Positions 8,706 through 18,826 are shown, counted from the first letter of the stretch. The stretch is 64,000 nucleotides of DNA from an uncultured Planctomycetaceae bacterium (GCA_937916515.1 CALFSX010000012.1:1-64000), one strand, 5' to 3'. Made by a program: numbers and translations. Notes: generated by a model not told the origin, from the sequence alone.

Positions 8706-10307
8706 ATGCTTAGCCTCATTCGCTACATCTTTATCGCAGCCGTTTTCGTAGCATCACAGTCGGCAAGTATCGCTGCTGACCGTCCCAACATCCTGTTGAT
8801 GATGGTGGATGACCTGGGATTTTCAGACTTCGGCTGCTATGGCAGCGAAATCGAAACTCCCAACGTCGATTCGCTGGCCAGCAACGGACTGCGAATGAAT
8901 CAGTTTTACAACACAGCCAAATGCCACTCGTCACGTATCTGCCTGTTGACCGGAAAATATACGTTTCAGGCTGGTAACGAAGCCATGGACAAGGCACTTA
9001 CGATTGCCGAAGTCATGCAGCACAACGGATACTTCACGGCAATGGCAGGCAAATGGCATCTGGATAAGCAGCCTACCGATCGAGGATTCATGAGGTACTG
9101 GGGCCACCTTTCCGGAGCCACGAATTTTTTCAAGGGAGACGAAACCTTTCGCCTGAACGGCGAAAAATGGGCGAACTTCGATGACGACTTCTATACAACG
9201 GACGCCAACGTTGACTTTGCGATTAAGTTTATTGACGAAGCTTTGGAAACCGAAAAACCGTTCTTCCAATATATTGCCTTCAACGCACCACACTATCCTT
9301 TGCAGGCTAAACAAAAGGACGTTCTGAAATACAAAGGTCGCTACTCCGCCGGTTGGGACGAAATTCGCAAACAGCGTTATGCAAAGCAAACCGCCATGGG
9401 TTTGATTGACGCAAAGCACAAACTCAGCGAACGCCCGGACTATATTCCGGGATGGGAACAACTAACGCCGGAAGAACGTCAATGGGAAGAAGCCAGAATG
9501 GAAGTCTTCGCCGCGATGGTCGACTGTGTTGACCAGAACATCGGTCGCCTGGTCACTCACCTCAAGGGGAAAGGCGTCTATGAAAACACACTGATTTTAC
9601 TGTGTTCAGACAATGGAGCATGCCCCTTTGACCGAACCCGCGGTAAACAATTGAAACCGTGGGATCCGGAATCATATTGGTGCTACGACGTCGGCTGGGC
9701 TCACGTAGGCAACACTCCCTTTCGGTGGTACAAACAGAATCAGCACGAAGGCGGCATTTCGTCACCATTGATTGCTCACTGGCCGCACGGACTTACCGCC
9801 GACAAAGGTTCAATCAGCGAACAACCGGGACACCTGATCGACCTGCTGGCCACCTGCGTTGATGCTTCATCCAGCAGGTATCCGTCGCAGTTCAAGGGCC
9901 AGCCAACAACTCCGATTCAGGGAAAATCGTTGCTGCCAATCCTGCAGGGCAAACAGCGTGAAGGCCACGATTGGCTGTACTTTCAATTTGCAAACAATCG
10001 AGCCATTCGCAAAGACAACTGGAAAGCCGTCTCTGCAATCGGCGGCAAGTGGGAACTCTACAACCTTGCCGAAGATCGTACTGAACTAAAGGACCTTGCC
10101 GACAGCAAACCTGAACTGACAGCAGAACTTTCAAAGTTGTGGGACAATGTTGCTCAGAACATTGACCAGGCTCCCCCAAACGTACGGAAGCCCACCAACA
10201 ACAAACACATGACATTCCCTTCAAACCAAATGACTCAACGAGAAGCCGGTCCCAAGGGAACGCCAAATCCAGCATCAGGCAAACGCCGAAAACAGAAAGA
10301 CGAATAG
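8706..10307 (+). CDS. Secreted formylglycine-dependent sulfatase (arylsulfatase family)
   Basis: 533 aa. Hydrolyses sulfate esters, in planctomycetes usually on algal polysaccharides. ATG 8706 opens a signal peptide ending around ASIAADRP; an in-frame GTG four codons upstream is less likely. Residues 27-36 carry the metal-binding PNILLMMVDDLG, and C73-H-S-S-R77 is the C-x-S-x-R motif whose Cys is converted to formylglycine. Further motifs are AGKWHL, FFQYIAFNAPHYPL, the second metal site CSDNGACP and YKQNQHEGGISSPLIAHWP. The tail is Lys/Arg-rich and polar. No dedicated formylglycine-generating enzyme gene is in the window. Confidence 0.95.
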   Translation: MLSLIRYIFIAAVFVASQSASIAADRPNILLMMVDDLGFSDFGCYGSEIETPNVDSLASNGLRMNQFYNTAKCHSSRICLLTGKYTFQAGNEAMDKALTIAEVMQHNGYFTAMAGKWHLDKQPTDRGFMRYWGHLSGATNFFKGDETFRLNGEKWANFDDDFYTTDANVDFAIKFIDEALETEKPFFQYIAFNAPHYPLQAKQKDVLKYKGRYSAGWDEIRKQRYAKQTAMGLIDAKHKLSERPDYIPGWEQLTPEERQWEEARMEVFAAMVDCVDQNIGRLVTHLKGKGVYENTLILLCSDNGACPFDRTRGKQLKPWDPESYWCYDVGWAHVGNTPFRWYKQNQHEGGISSPLIAHWPHGLTADKGSISEQPGHLIDLLATCVDASSSRYPSQFKGQPTTPIQGKSLLPILQGKQREGHDWLYFQFANNRAIRKDNWKAVSAIGGKWELYNLAEDRTELKDLADSKPELTAELSKLWDNVAQNIDQAPPNVRKPTNNKHMTFPSNQMTQREAGPKGTPNPASGKRRKQKDE

Positions 10308-10390
10308 ACGTTCTATAGAAACCCACATGTTCGCATTGAATCGGTACGCCTTGGGGATCGCCAACGAAGCCCCGTTTTCGAGCTACCGCC

Positions 10391-10656
10391 TGAGAACAGG
10401 GGCTTCGCCATTGACCAGATAGCGTGGCTCGCGAGGGAAAGTGGAAAGCTCCAATCGCCGAACCGCTCCGTTGTCGCTATGAATGGTCTGCAACATCTCA
10501 AGCACGGGTTGGAGATCGTTGCTGGACTCGGCAGAGTGCAGTCAAAGGCCAGTGGAACCCGATGCCTGGTGACTCCCGGCTACGCCGCAAATTAACGTAC
10601 CACGCCGCTTCTAGTAATGCGCACCGTGCACGCATCATTTTGAGTGAGACTCGAAA
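10391..10656 (-). repeat. Dispersed repeat, copy A (split by about 130 bp)
   Basis: Read on the minus strand, 10656-10612 matches the left part of the 134-bp repeat (AGTCTCACTCAAAATGATG then GTGCACGGTGCGC). 10481-10391 matches its right part (GCGACAACGGAGCGGTTCGG, CCACGC, GGTCAATGGCGAAGCC). About 130 bp of unrelated sequence separates the two halves. An adjoining 8-bp hairpin, GAAGCCCC (10366-10373) / GGGGCTTC (10399-10406), could terminate transcription. The whole element fills the gap between the convergent sulfatase and di-heme protein genes. Confidence 0.65.
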
Positions 10657-10673
10657 CACTGCGTGTAAAGACG

Positions 10674-12497
10674 CTATCGCCCGCCGCTTTGCAGAAACGC
10701 CTGCCCCACAATCGCCGCGCTCTGACCATATGTTGCCTGGACGGCGCGACCGGCGTTACGGTTGGTCTGCATTTCCTGAGCAAACAGACTCAGTTTACCC
10801 ACGCCTCCTCGCGTCATCAAAAACTTCGTCAGAAGGTAGCCCACTGGTCCAACTTCTTCCGGAGCGAACGTACCGTTATCAAACAGTGTGGCGGGGTTGG
10901 TAACAGTCGATAACGCTTCGCCGGCTTTCTGAGGCAGCGATTTGATATACAGAGATTCTGCGCCAGCGCCCGATTCCAGCAAACCAAAGCCCTGTTCCAG
11001 CCAATCCGGCAACGCGGCGCCCGATCGAGACAGGTAAGCCTGAGCCAGCAACGATCCCAGTAACTGTTTCGCATTTAGCGAATCAACACTTTCGGTGTCA
11101 CCCACATCGTACATGGCAATATACGACTCGTTGAAGTTACCCGTCACAACCGAATGACCGGAAACACCTCGAGGAGTTCTTCTGTTCATCAGGACAGTGT
11201 TGAATTCTTCGTAGTCAAAGCGAGCCTTCGCAACAAATACAATCAGTCGCCCGCGCCAGGGCTTTTGCCCTGCAGGAAGCTTGTACTTTGATGCCAGACT
11301 GGACACCAGTTCTTCACCCCAGACTCCAATTTCATCAAGGCGGCTTTGCGGAACGCTTCCATATACATACAGATTCTCTGTCGTTGCGGAAGCCGTTTCT
11401 TCACGCGGAGCAACTCGCTTCCAATGAGCGGCGGCCTGTTCTTTGCGCCGATCTGCGAACTCAGTGTCAGACATTGCGGCCAGCTTTGCTGCTTCGATTT
11501 CTGCTTCCGTTGGGACAAGGCTGCGCAGAGTCGCTTTGGGATCGGTTCCGTCGAAGTGTGCGCCTTCCTTGATCCATTTTTCCAGGGCCTGAGCTTCTGA
11601 CCGCTTAATCTGAGTCTGATTGCCTGCAGGCATTTTGATCGGATCCTGACGCAACACCAAATCCACGATGTAACTGCCATTCGGATCACCGGGGACCACG
11701 GTATTGCCGGTGTCTCCGCCTGCCAGTAACTGTTCGAACGTCGTGATATTGAAGCCGCCGCGTGGATTATTACCACTGTGGCATCCCAGACAGACGTTCA
11801 CCATCCAAGGCGCGACGTGGTCTTTGAACGACACGGTTTCAGTGCCATCCGCCATCACAACTTTAACGGGCGGCTTTTCGGGTTTCTTTTCCGCCAAAGA
11901 ATCGCCAATCATGGACGTCACATCCGCGCCATCAAACGCGGCACCGCCTGCGATCCAGCGACCGATAATTCCAATCTCGTCATCTGATAATTTTTCGCCA
12001 CCTTTGGGCATTCTGGCGGCCCCGTCAACTGTCAGTCGAGCCATGATGAGACTGCGTTGAGGATTGCGAGGCAGCAATAAAGCACCACTTTGACTGCCGC
12101 GTCCCATGTAAGCGTACGTGTCCAGTCGAAGATTCGCACTGGAACGCTGCTCTCCGTGGCAGCCTAAACACTTGCCTTTAATGATGGGAGCAACCTCAGC
12201 TTCAAAGCTGACGGGAATCAGGTTCTTCGATTTTGCCAGAGCAAGTTGTAGTGATGTGAAGCTGCGATCTTTTTCATCTTCAGCGATTGCCAATTCCTTG
12301 ATGCGATCTTCCACCTTCTGAATGATGGCCTTCGCTTCGTCGATTTCTTTCTTACGAACCATCCCAATAATCGGTCGCAACTCTGAAGACAAATCAGAAA
12401 GCTCTTTCCGAACTTCAGGCGGCAACGCGGCGGTAACGGGAACAGCCGGAGCACAGAAGCAAACAGCCGAAATCAACAGAGTGAGAATGAAACGCAT
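10674..12497 (-). CDS. Exported di-heme planctomycete cytochrome (PSCyt1-like) with a metalloprotease-like C-terminal domain lacking its zinc motif
   Basis: 607 aa from ATG 12497 (a TTG four codons upstream is the alternative). Residues 1-24 are a signal peptide. A helical, charged segment follows, then two PSCyt1-type units, each with a heme-binding CLGCH (VAPIIKGKCLGCHGE and MVNVCLGCHSGNN) and its downstream MP-K/A-G motif and IxRWIxxGA or LEKWIKEGAHFDG closing helix. The C-terminal 230 residues resemble a DUF1570/peptidase-MA-like fold: WRGRLIVFVAKARFDYEEF, then ALPDWLEQGFGLLES. The HExxH position reads LLAQA, so catalytic zinc binding appears lost. Probably periplasmic. The domain assignment of the tail is inference; the two heme motifs are seen directly. 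Confidence 0.8.
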   Translation of the reverse strand: MRFILTLLISAVCFCAPAVPVTAALPPEVRKELSDLSSELRPIIGMVRKKEIDEAKAIIQKVEDRIKELAIAEDEKDRSFTSLQLALAKSKNLIPVSFEAEVAPIIKGKCLGCHGEQRSSANLRLDTYAYMGRGSQSGALLLPRNPQRSLIMARLTVDGAARMPKGGEKLSDDEIGIIGRWIAGGAAFDGADVTSMIGDSLAEKKPEKPPVKVVMADGTETVSFKDHVAPWMVNVCLGCHSGNNPRGGFNITTFEQLLAGGDTGNTVVPGDPNGSYIVDLVLRQDPIKMPAGNQTQIKRSEAQALEKWIKEGAHFDGTDPKATLRSLVPTEAEIEAAKLAAMSDTEFADRRKEQAAAHWKRVAPREETASATTENLYVYGSVPQSRLDEIGVWGEELVSSLASKYKLPAGQKPWRGRLIVFVAKARFDYEEFNTVLMNRRTPRGVSGHSVVTGNFNESYIAMYDVGDTESVDSLNAKQLLGSLLAQAYLSRSGAALPDWLEQGFGLLESGAGAESLYIKSLPQKAGEALSTVTNPATLFDNGTFAPEEVGPVGYLLTKFLMTRGGVGKLSLFAQEMQTNRNAGRAVQATYGQSAAIVGQAFLQSGGR

Positions 12498-12707
12498 AAG
12501 TCGGCTCAATCAAATATCTGGAACGAAGCACAAAACGTGCATTGCCGGGCGAATATCGAACACACTTTGACAAAGAACAGCGCCAGGGCGGAGACTTCAT
12601 CAACACAATTCTGGAACATGGTAACGCGCAGCACGCTGCAAATGTTCGCAAAAATCCGGCGATTACGGATCAATCCCACACAGCACGAACGAATATCGGC
12701 AACGTGA

Positions 12708-14006
12708 TTATTCTTCGGAATGGCGGAAAAACCGGCGTCCCTTGAGCTCAAAACGCGGTAATTCGCCGGGAGCAGCCAACAAAACTTCACAGGCAAATCC
12801 CAGGCGTTTTCTTAACGCATCCTTCACTCGGTGCTGCAGGCTTTCACCGGTTTCCGCCGTTTTCGGTTCCACTGTAATGCTTAATTCATGCATCGCACGA
12901 ACGGTTTTCACGTCGATTCTGAATTCTGCCAGATCATCAATTTCCCGCAAAACGGCTTCAACACTGGATGGAAACACGTTGTTGCCTCGAACAGTCACCA
13001 TGTCATCAGAGCGACCAAGAATTCCACCCGGCAGCCAAAGCAACTGTCGCCCGGACGGGTCCTCTTCAACGCTGGCTTTCACGAGATCTCGCGTGCGATA
13101 TCGAATCAAGGGAGAACCAAGCCGGCCCAGATTTGTGATCAGCAGTTCCCCCACCTCGCCGGGCGCGACGGGTTCCAGAGTTTCCGGATCAACGATCTCT
13201 GGAATCAGCTCTGTTTCCAGCAGATACATACCGCCCGGACGATCTTCACTTTCGGTTCCCAGTGACGCAATTTCCGTCATGCCCCAATGATCAATGACGC
13301 GAGCATCCCAGGCTGATTCGATGCGACTGCGAGTCGCCGGAATCGCACCACCAGGTTCGCCAGCGACAATCAACATTCGCACGCTGGATTCCTGCAGGTC
13401 GATTCCTTCTTCCTGAGCCACCTCAGCCATTCGCAGGGCATACGTCGGCGTGCAACACACGATCGTGGCTTCGTTTTCGATAATGGCCTGCAGTCGAATT
13501 GAAGTCGTCATGCCGCCGCCGGCAATCACAAAATTGCCAAGCCGCGTGGCCCCTTCAAACGCCGCCCAAAAACCGATGAATGGGCCAAACGAAAACGGAA
13601 AGAAAAAGCGATCGTACTTGTTGACGCCAGCCAGAATATAAATCTGACGCCAGCACTCCATGATCCAGTTCCAGCTGTCCGCCGTGTCCATCCAACGCAT
13701 TGGTCGACCGGTGGTGCCGGATGTCTGATGCAATCGAGTATACGCGGTTGATGGATACGACAGATTCGCTCCATAAGGAGGCTGCTGCGTCTGAGAATCA
13801 ACAAGTTCCTGCTTGGTTGTCACGGGCAGTTGACGAAGATCCTCAAGACTCCGAATCTCAGCAACGTTGATTCCAGCGTCCTTGAACTTCGACGTATAAA
13901 ACCGATTGCGAGGAATGATGGCTTCCAGCATTTCCGCAAGTCGCCGTTCCTGAATCTGCTGAATCAGGTCTCGGCTTTTCCAAACATTTTCGATCGTCTG
14001 ATCCAC
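12708..14006 (-). CDS. Phenylacetate-CoA ligase-like AMP-forming enzyme
   Basis: 432 aa, typical PaaK length, from a GTG start with an AAGAAG-like site upstream. PaaK activates an aryl or acyl acid to its CoA thioester through an acyl-adenylate. Core motifs: RNRFYTSKF, LPVTTKQELVDSQ, the phosphate-binding HQTSGTTGRP, the nucleotide-binding DHWGMTEIASLGTE, GELLITNLGR and IRYRTRDLV, and the C-terminal lid GRSDDMVTVRGNNVFPSSVEAVL. The substrate is unknown; no phenylacetate pathway genes adjoin it. The next gene downstream is the di-heme protein, 210 bp away. Confidence 0.9.
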   Translation of the reverse strand: MDQTIENVWKSRDLIQQIQERRLAEMLEAIIPRNRFYTSKFKDAGINVAEIRSLEDLRQLPVTTKQELVDSQTQQPPYGANLSYPSTAYTRLHQTSGTTGRPMRWMDTADSWNWIMECWRQIYILAGVNKYDRFFFPFSFGPFIGFWAAFEGATRLGNFVIAGGGMTTSIRLQAIIENEATIVCCTPTYALRMAEVAQEEGIDLQESSVRMLIVAGEPGGAIPATRSRIESAWDARVIDHWGMTEIASLGTESEDRPGGMYLLETELIPEIVDPETLEPVAPGEVGELLITNLGRLGSPLIRYRTRDLVKASVEEDPSGRQLLWLPGGILGRSDDMVTVRGNNVFPSSVEAVLREIDDLAEFRIDVKTVRAMHELSITVEPKTAETGESLQHRVKDALRKRLGFACEVLLAAPGELPRFELKGRRFFRHSEE

Positions 14007-14106
14007 GTCGTTACTTCTTTTGATTTAGCAAAGCCCAACCGAGCTCGGTGACACGTGCAATCTTTAGCGCACGTACAAATGAAACGAATTCTCTTCAATC
14101 GTGCAA

Positions 14107-14832
14107 CTAATAGCCCGACGGTGCGCCCGCATCGCCAGCGACAATGGGTTCCAGACCAAGCCGTTTGCGGCATTCGTCAAGAATAGTCCTGGTCGCACTC
14201 GCGCCAACTCGCGTTACTCCCAAAGCTCTGACTTCCAGCAACTTGTCCAGTTCTCGCACGCCACCAGCCGCTTTAACCTGCAGATCAGAACCGGACGCCT
14301 TCCGCATAAGCGTCAGGTCTTCGATGGTCGCTCCACCAGTGCCGTAGCCCGTGGATGTCTTAACCCAGTCGGCGTTCAACTTTGTGCAGATTTCGCAAAG
14401 CTTTGTTTTCTGGTCGTCGTTCAAATAACAGTTCTCGAAAATCACTTTGACCTTTCGACCTGCCGCATGAGCAACTTCGATGACGGCTTTGATGTCGGCT
14501 GTAACGTAATCCCAATCTGCGCTAAGCACTTTGGAGATATTCACAACCATATCAAGTTCTTCGCAACCATCGGCAATCGCCTGCTGAGCTTCTGCTTTCT
14601 TGATGGCTGTTGTATGGCCACCGTGAGGAAATCCGATTGTGGTCGAAACCTTAACGGTGCTGCCCTTCAATAGTTCGGCACATCGCTTCACGTAGTAGGG
14701 CATAATACAAACGCTGGCTGCGTCGTAGGCCAAAGCCAGCTGAATGCCGGACTCCAGCACTTCCTGATTCATTGTTGGCTGCAACAATGAGTGGTCAATC
14801 ATTTTGGAAATATCAGTGTACGAATAGTCCAT
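14107..14832 (-). CDS. deoC: Deoxyribose-phosphate aldolase
   Basis: 241 aa TIM barrel of the DeoC/FbaB superfamily. Cleaves 2-deoxyribose-5-phosphate to glyceraldehyde-3-phosphate and acetaldehyde in nucleoside salvage. Signature segments: IDHSLLQPT, VSTTIGFPHGGHTT, ELDMVVNISKVLSADWDYV, VKVIFENCYL, the Schiff-base lysine in ADWVKTSTGYGTGG and VKAAGGVRELD. ATG 14832 is used rather than the TTG one codon upstream. The order on the minus strand is deoC then the CoA ligase, with a 100-bp gap containing a small ACGTGC/GCACGT hairpin. Confidence 0.96.
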   Translation of the reverse strand: MDYSYTDISKMIDHSLLQPTMNQEVLESGIQLALAYDAASVCIMPYYVKRCAELLKGSTVKVSTTIGFPHGGHTTAIKKAEAQQAIADGCEELDMVVNISKVLSADWDYVTADIKAVIEVAHAAGRKVKVIFENCYLNDDQKTKLCEICTKLNADWVKTSTGYGTGGATIEDLTLMRKASGSDLQVKAAGGVRELDKLLEVRALGVTRVGASATRTILDECRKRLGLEPIVAGDAGAPSGY

Positions 14833-14912
14833 CAAAGCTCTTTACCAACTTAACAATTACAAAAACATAAAACGGCGCAATCAGACAACACACCAAGTCT
14901 CAGTTCACAGCC

Positions 14913-15836
14913 CTACCCCATCTTCGGGATAAAGTTCCGAAGATAAGTGTGACTCTGCACCAACGCCAGCTTGCGAGATTCCAGAGTATGTTCATATGCT
15001 CGATCTTCAACTTCAACGCAGACAGGCCCGTCATATCGAGTGTCTGTCAGAACCGAGAAGAACTTGCCCCAATTGACATCGCCCATTCCCGGAAGTTTGG
15101 GAGAATGATAATCGTTGGGATGAGCCAGAATGCCCAGATCGTCCAGCAAAAACTGGTCAACTCGAACATCTTTTGCATGCACATGAAACAACTTATGCGA
15201 AAATTCTCGCATCGGCTTCAGATAATCCATCTGCAACCACAGCGGATGAGAGGGATCGTAGTTTAATCCAAAATGATCGCTGGGAATTGCGGCAAACATC
15301 CGCCGCCAGATCGCCGGACAGTAGGCCAGATTCTTTCCACCGGGCCACTCGTCGTTCCCAAACAGCATCGGACAGTTTTCAATACCAACTTTCACGTCCT
15401 GCTGTTCTGCAAATTCAATAATCGGGCCCCACGTCGCTTCGAACAACGGGAAATTTTCATCAACCGATTTAGTCCAGTCACGACCGATAAACGTGTTCAC
15501 CGTATTTACGCCCAGCCTTGCCGCCGCTGCAATGACGGCTTTAATCTGAGCCACGGCCGTCGCCGCCTCATCGGCATCGCCCGACAATGCGTTGGGATAA
15601 TAGCCCAGACCACTGATAGACACTCCATACTTTGCCGTCAATTCAGCGATACCAGCAACACCGGACTCATCAAGATTCGCCGCATCAATATGAGTGACAC
15701 CAGCATAGCGCCGAGTCGCTTTGCCCACAGGCCAACACATCACTTCAACACAGTCGTAACCAATGGTGGCAGCTGTTGACAGAACTTCTTCAAGGCTGAG
15801 TTCCGGCAGTATCGCGGAAACGAATCCAAGTTGCAT
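14913..15836 (-). CDS. Sugar phosphate isomerase/epimerase (xylose isomerase-like TIM barrel)
   Basis: 307 aa. Member of the AP-endonuclease-2/xylose-isomerase superfamily, which isomerises or epimerises sugars and inositols using a metal. Visible metal-site elements: VGIENCPM (Glu), [13 protein letters not shown] (Asp/His), LFHVHAKDV (His, Asp) and VCVEVED (Glu). The first residues [19 protein letters not shown] fit the family start, so ATG 15836 is preferred to GTG 15845. It lies 80 bp upstream of deoC on the same strand and downstream of a Gfo/Idh/MocA oxidoreductase. That pairing is common in planctomycete sugar or inositol catabolism. The actual sugar is unknown. Confidence 0.88.
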   Translation of the reverse strand: MQLGFVSAILPELSLEEVLSTAATIGYDCVEVMCWPVGKATRRYAGVTHIDAANLDESGVAGIAELTAKYGVSISGLGYYPNALSGDADEAATAVAQIKAVIAAAARLGVNTVNTFIGRDWTKSVDENFPLFEATWGPIIEFAEQQDVKVGIENCPMLFGNDEWPGGKNLAYCPAIWRRMFAAIPSDHFGLNYDPSHPLWLQMDYLKPMREFSHKLFHVHAKDVRVDQFLLDDLGILAHPNDYHSPKLPGMGDVNWGKFFSVLTDTRYDGPVCVEVEDRAYEHTLESRKLALVQSHTYLRNFIPKMG

Positions 15837-15960
15837 GAATGTCACTTTCAGAAGGGGTTAGAGTCCTAAAGCCGCAAACTTGTTCACATTGAGTCAAGTT
15901 TTCAGAGCGACAACGGAGCGTTTCTGAGCGGTAGCTCAAATGGTCTGAGGCACAGCCTCA

Positions 15961-16094
15961 TTAGAGTCTTACTTAAAATGATGCACACCGTGCGTGAATG
16001 TTGATCGTAGCGACAACGGAGCGGCTCGGCGCTTCGAACGTCCTATGTTTTCCAGCCAACCACGCCACGGGGTCAAGGGCGAAGCCTTTGTTAG
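15961..16094 (+). repeat. Dispersed 134-bp repeat, copy B
   Basis: Bounded by TTAG at 15961-15964 and 16091-16094. Aligns end to end without gaps to copy D (53821-53954), both 134 bp, sharing AGTCTTACTTAAAATGATG-like, CGTAGCGACAACGGAGCG, CGAACGTC, CCACGCCAC and a terminal CAAGGGCGAAGCCTTTG hairpin. A stray extra core GCGACAACGGAGCG lies at 15907-15920. The 3' end of the repeat abuts the stop of the oxidoreductase gene (minus strand, ending at 16098). Confidence 0.85.
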
Positions 16095-16097
16095 GGG

Positions 16098-17258
16098 TTA
16101 GGCAACGGGAATCCAACGTTGCTCCTGATGGCTTTTCAGAATTGCGTCACACAGCAGTATTTCGCGATGTCCGTCTTCGAACGTGGGAAAGCTGCGAGGT
16201 GCCGCAAAATCTCCCGCTGCAATATAGCCATAGAAATCTCTAAACAGCTGTTTGAATGTATCAGGAAATCCCTGATTGTGCCCTCCGGGATAATCGGCGT
16301 GCTGTTTGGCCAGGTTTCCCATCAATGCGGGATCTCGCAACAAATTTTCGTTCGCACGATCTCGATGCCCCAGCCACAGTTCGTTGGGGCGTTCGCTGCA
16401 CCATTCCATTGCCTGCTTCGATCCGGCAAGCTCAAAACGCAGACAGTTCTTGCGGCCTGCTGTTACCTGAGACACCCACATTATTCCGCGACCGCCGCCT
16501 GCAAACTTCAGCATTACACTTCCAGCGTCGTCAGTTGTAATCGGAACCGACTCTGTCGGCACCTGCGCGGCCAGCTTTCCGCTGAAAGTCTCCACCCCGC
16601 CAACAGGCCGATCTCGCTCAGGGTAAACAGTTTGCAAATCTGCACAGACTGCTGACACTTTACGATTGGTTATAAACTGAATCAGGTCCAGCCAATGCGT
16701 TCCAATATCCGACACAGCTCGCAGCTGGCCGCCATCTTCCGCAACAACTCGCCAATTGAAGTCTGTTTTATGGAACAACCAATCCTGAACATAACTTCCA
16801 GAAACATGAAACAACTCGCCCACCTCTCCACGGCGAACTCGATCAGCGGCTTCCAGACACAAAGGATAGTAACGAATGTTGTAGTTAACTGCGGCAACTC
16901 GACCAGACTCCGCAGCTAGCTTCACAAGTTCTGCAGACTCGCTGGAATTCATAGCCAATGGCTTTTCGCACAGCACGTGCTTACCTGCCTTAAGAACCTT
17001 TGACGCCTGATCAAAGTGATAGCGATTCGGTGACGTAATGTGAACGACATCCACACTTTCGTCTTCCAGAAGCTCCTCCAACGAAGCATACGCCCGCGGC
17101 ACACCTAACCGCATTGCAGCCTGCTTAGACTGTTCCGCGGATGATCCCAACATTCCGGCAACACGAACCCCGGCACGAATCAATCCTTCGACATGAACCG
17201 GTCCAATGAAGCCGGTTCCCACAACAGCAGCTGTCAGTAATGGTAATTCGTGAGTCAT
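16098..17258 (-). CDS. Gfo/Idh/MocA-family oxidoreductase
   Basis: 386 aa. NAD(P)-dependent sugar or inositol dehydrogenase family. The N-terminal Rossmann domain shows [40 protein letters not shown] and [15 protein letters not shown] (the family EKP motif). The C-terminal substrate domain contains [14 protein letters not shown], the position of the catalytic Asp/His pair, and [21 protein letters not shown], common in planctomycete/Verrucomicrobia members. It is first in a minus-strand run with the isomerase and deoC, but copy B of the repeat and about 260 bp separate it from the isomerase, so co-transcription is uncertain. Confidence 0.92.
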   Translation of the reverse strand: MTHELPLLTAAVVGTGFIGPVHVEGLIRAGVRVAGMLGSSAEQSKQAAMRLGVPRAYASLEELLEDESVDVVHITSPNRYHFDQASKVLKAGKHVLCEKPLAMNSSESAELVKLAAESGRVAAVNYNIRYYPLCLEAADRVRRGEVGELFHVSGSYVQDWLFHKTDFNWRVVAEDGGQLRAVSDIGTHWLDLIQFITNRKVSAVCADLQTVYPERDRPVGGVETFSGKLAAQVPTESVPITTDDAGSVMLKFAGGGRGIMWVSQVTAGRKNCLRFELAGSKQAMEWCSERPNELWLGHRDRANENLLRDPALMGNLAKQHADYPGGHNQGFPDTFKQLFRDFYGYIAAGDFAAPRSFPTFEDGHREILLCDAILKSHQEQRWIPVA

Positions 17259-17398
17259 CTCGTCTACGTTTCTGTTCCCGAATCACGTCGTATTGGAAGG
17301 CCACCGTGCTTGCCTTACCCAAAGTCCACACATCTCGCTGCATTTGCTAAGTGCAACATCAACCGCTGCACGAAATTCATTGCGGAACAAAACGCTCA

Positions 17399-18382
17399 CT
17401 ACTTCATCCAGCCAATGCGTTTCAACCAGACTTCGCAGCGTTCCGGCCACATGGTCACAGGCTTGGAATCCACGGGGCGCAAGCCATAACCATGTCCGCC
17501 GGTATCGTAGACATGCAATTCTGATGGCACGTTGGCATTCTTTAGTGCCATGGTGAGCAACAGACTGCCCTGCACTGGAATGGGATCGTCAAACGCGTGC
17601 ACAATAAACGTTGGCGGCGAATCTTTGGTGACTGCCAGTCCTTCAGGCAACTTAGTGTTGTCTTTGTTGCTTAGATAAGCCGGATAAACCAGCACCGACG
17701 CGTTAGGAAGAAACGATTGATTATCTGCGTCGTCAACGGCTTCATACAGACGTTCCGTTGTTAATGCTGTTCGAGCCGCCGTGTGGCCACCTGCAGAAAA
17801 ACCAAGCACGCCAACCTGTTCGGCATTCAGGCCCCACTCTTTCGCTCGACTACGAACAATACTGATGGTTCGCTGAGCATCCTGAACGGGTTGCAGCCAT
17901 TTCGGTTCAATCTGGCTGGTGGGCACTCGATACTTCAGCACGATCGCCGTCACACCAACCGAATTCAACCACTCGGCAACTTCAGTTCCTTCCAGATCCC
18001 ATGCCAGAATGTGAAATCCGCCGCCCGGACAAATCACCACAGAAGCTCCCGTGCGTTGATCGGCTGGCGGCAGATAGACGTGAGCTTCCGGAACTGAAAC
18101 ATTTGCCAGTTTGATAATGCGTCGACCACCAACCAGGTTATCTTCAGGCTTGGTTGTATCCCGCTCTTCACCAACTTCGCGAGCAGGACCAGGCGGCGTT
18201 CCGGGCCAAAGCTTAATCACCTCATTCGGCTCAGCAGCCATAATAAATGCCCCCGGCAATACCAACAGAATAACACTCATCAAAAGACCGAATACAACCA
18301 CCCGACACGCCGGGACCAATCGTGAACACGGTGATCGTCTTTTTCGCAGATGAATCGCATCGCCCTGAAGTCTGTTAAGCAT
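17399..18382 (-). CDS. Exported alpha/beta hydrolase, acetylesterase/BD-FAE type
   Basis: 327 aa from ATG 18382, which has AAGGCG upstream; a TTG 14 codons earlier is less likely. A basic N-terminus and hydrophobic segment (VVVFGLLMSVILLVLPGAFIM) form an export signal. The hydrolase core has the oxyanion-hole motif VICPGGGFHILAW, the nucleophile motif GFSAGG, the acid in IVHAFDDPIPVQ and the catalytic His in TGGHGYGLRP, followed by the usual TMWPERCEVWLKRIG. Planctomycete relatives are annotated as xylan or pectin acetylesterases. Deacetylation of plant or algal glycan is a plausible role but not proven by sequence. Confidence 0.9.
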   Translation of the reverse strand: MLNRLQGDAIHLRKRRSPCSRLVPACRVVVFGLLMSVILLVLPGAFIMAAEPNEVIKLWPGTPPGPAREVGEERDTTKPEDNLVGGRRIIKLANVSVPEAHVYLPPADQRTGASVVICPGGGFHILAWDLEGTEVAEWLNSVGVTAIVLKYRVPTSQIEPKWLQPVQDAQRTISIVRSRAKEWGLNAEQVGVLGFSAGGHTAARTALTTERLYEAVDDADNQSFLPNASVLVYPAYLSNKDNTKLPEGLAVTKDSPPTFIVHAFDDPIPVQGSLLLTMALKNANVPSELHVYDTGGHGYGLRPVDSKPVTMWPERCEVWLKRIGWMK

Positions 18383-18826
18383 CTGTCGCCTTTTTAATTG
18401 GGATTGCCTTGTATTCCGTACCAAACGTTTCTTCGATGCGGAAGTCCTCCGTTTTACCGCACAACACCAGCGGGGAAAAGCAAGTCAGCCATTTTCCGGC
18501 TATCCCACAGCGATTGCATCGAATCCAGTTCCGCTATCTCAATGCGATTTGATGTCGCCGTCAAGAAACTCGCCCGCTTGAATCCCACCAGACGGCGATC
18601 GGCAGACATCTTTTCATGCCGGATATACGCTAACCAAGCCACTGAAATCGACGAAGGCACTTGCCTTGTCGGCAGTTTCCGCCGATTCTTTCCACAATGC
18701 CAAACTGCAATTATGCTTGTGCCTCATCAGACGTTTAGGCGATCTGTCGTCGAAGCCACATTCACGCTTAAAGTGCGAGCAATTGCGGAACATCTTTAAC
18801 GGTTGAAGTAAACGCGGCCCGGAAAC
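18383..18826. other. Intergenic region between divergent genes
   Basis: About 440 bp. Short frames exist on both strands (for instance a 68-codon minus frame at 18454-18660), but none has family resemblance or a ribosome site. A TTAACGGTT motif lies at 18796-18804, about 25 bp upstream of the next start; the same 9-mer occurs in the intergenic regions at 2258 and 36472. Confidence 0.4.

Noticed and set aside
18454-18660. 68-codon minus frame between the esterase and barrel genes
   Set aside because: Protein-like composition but no ribosome site, no recognisable motif and competing frames of similar length.
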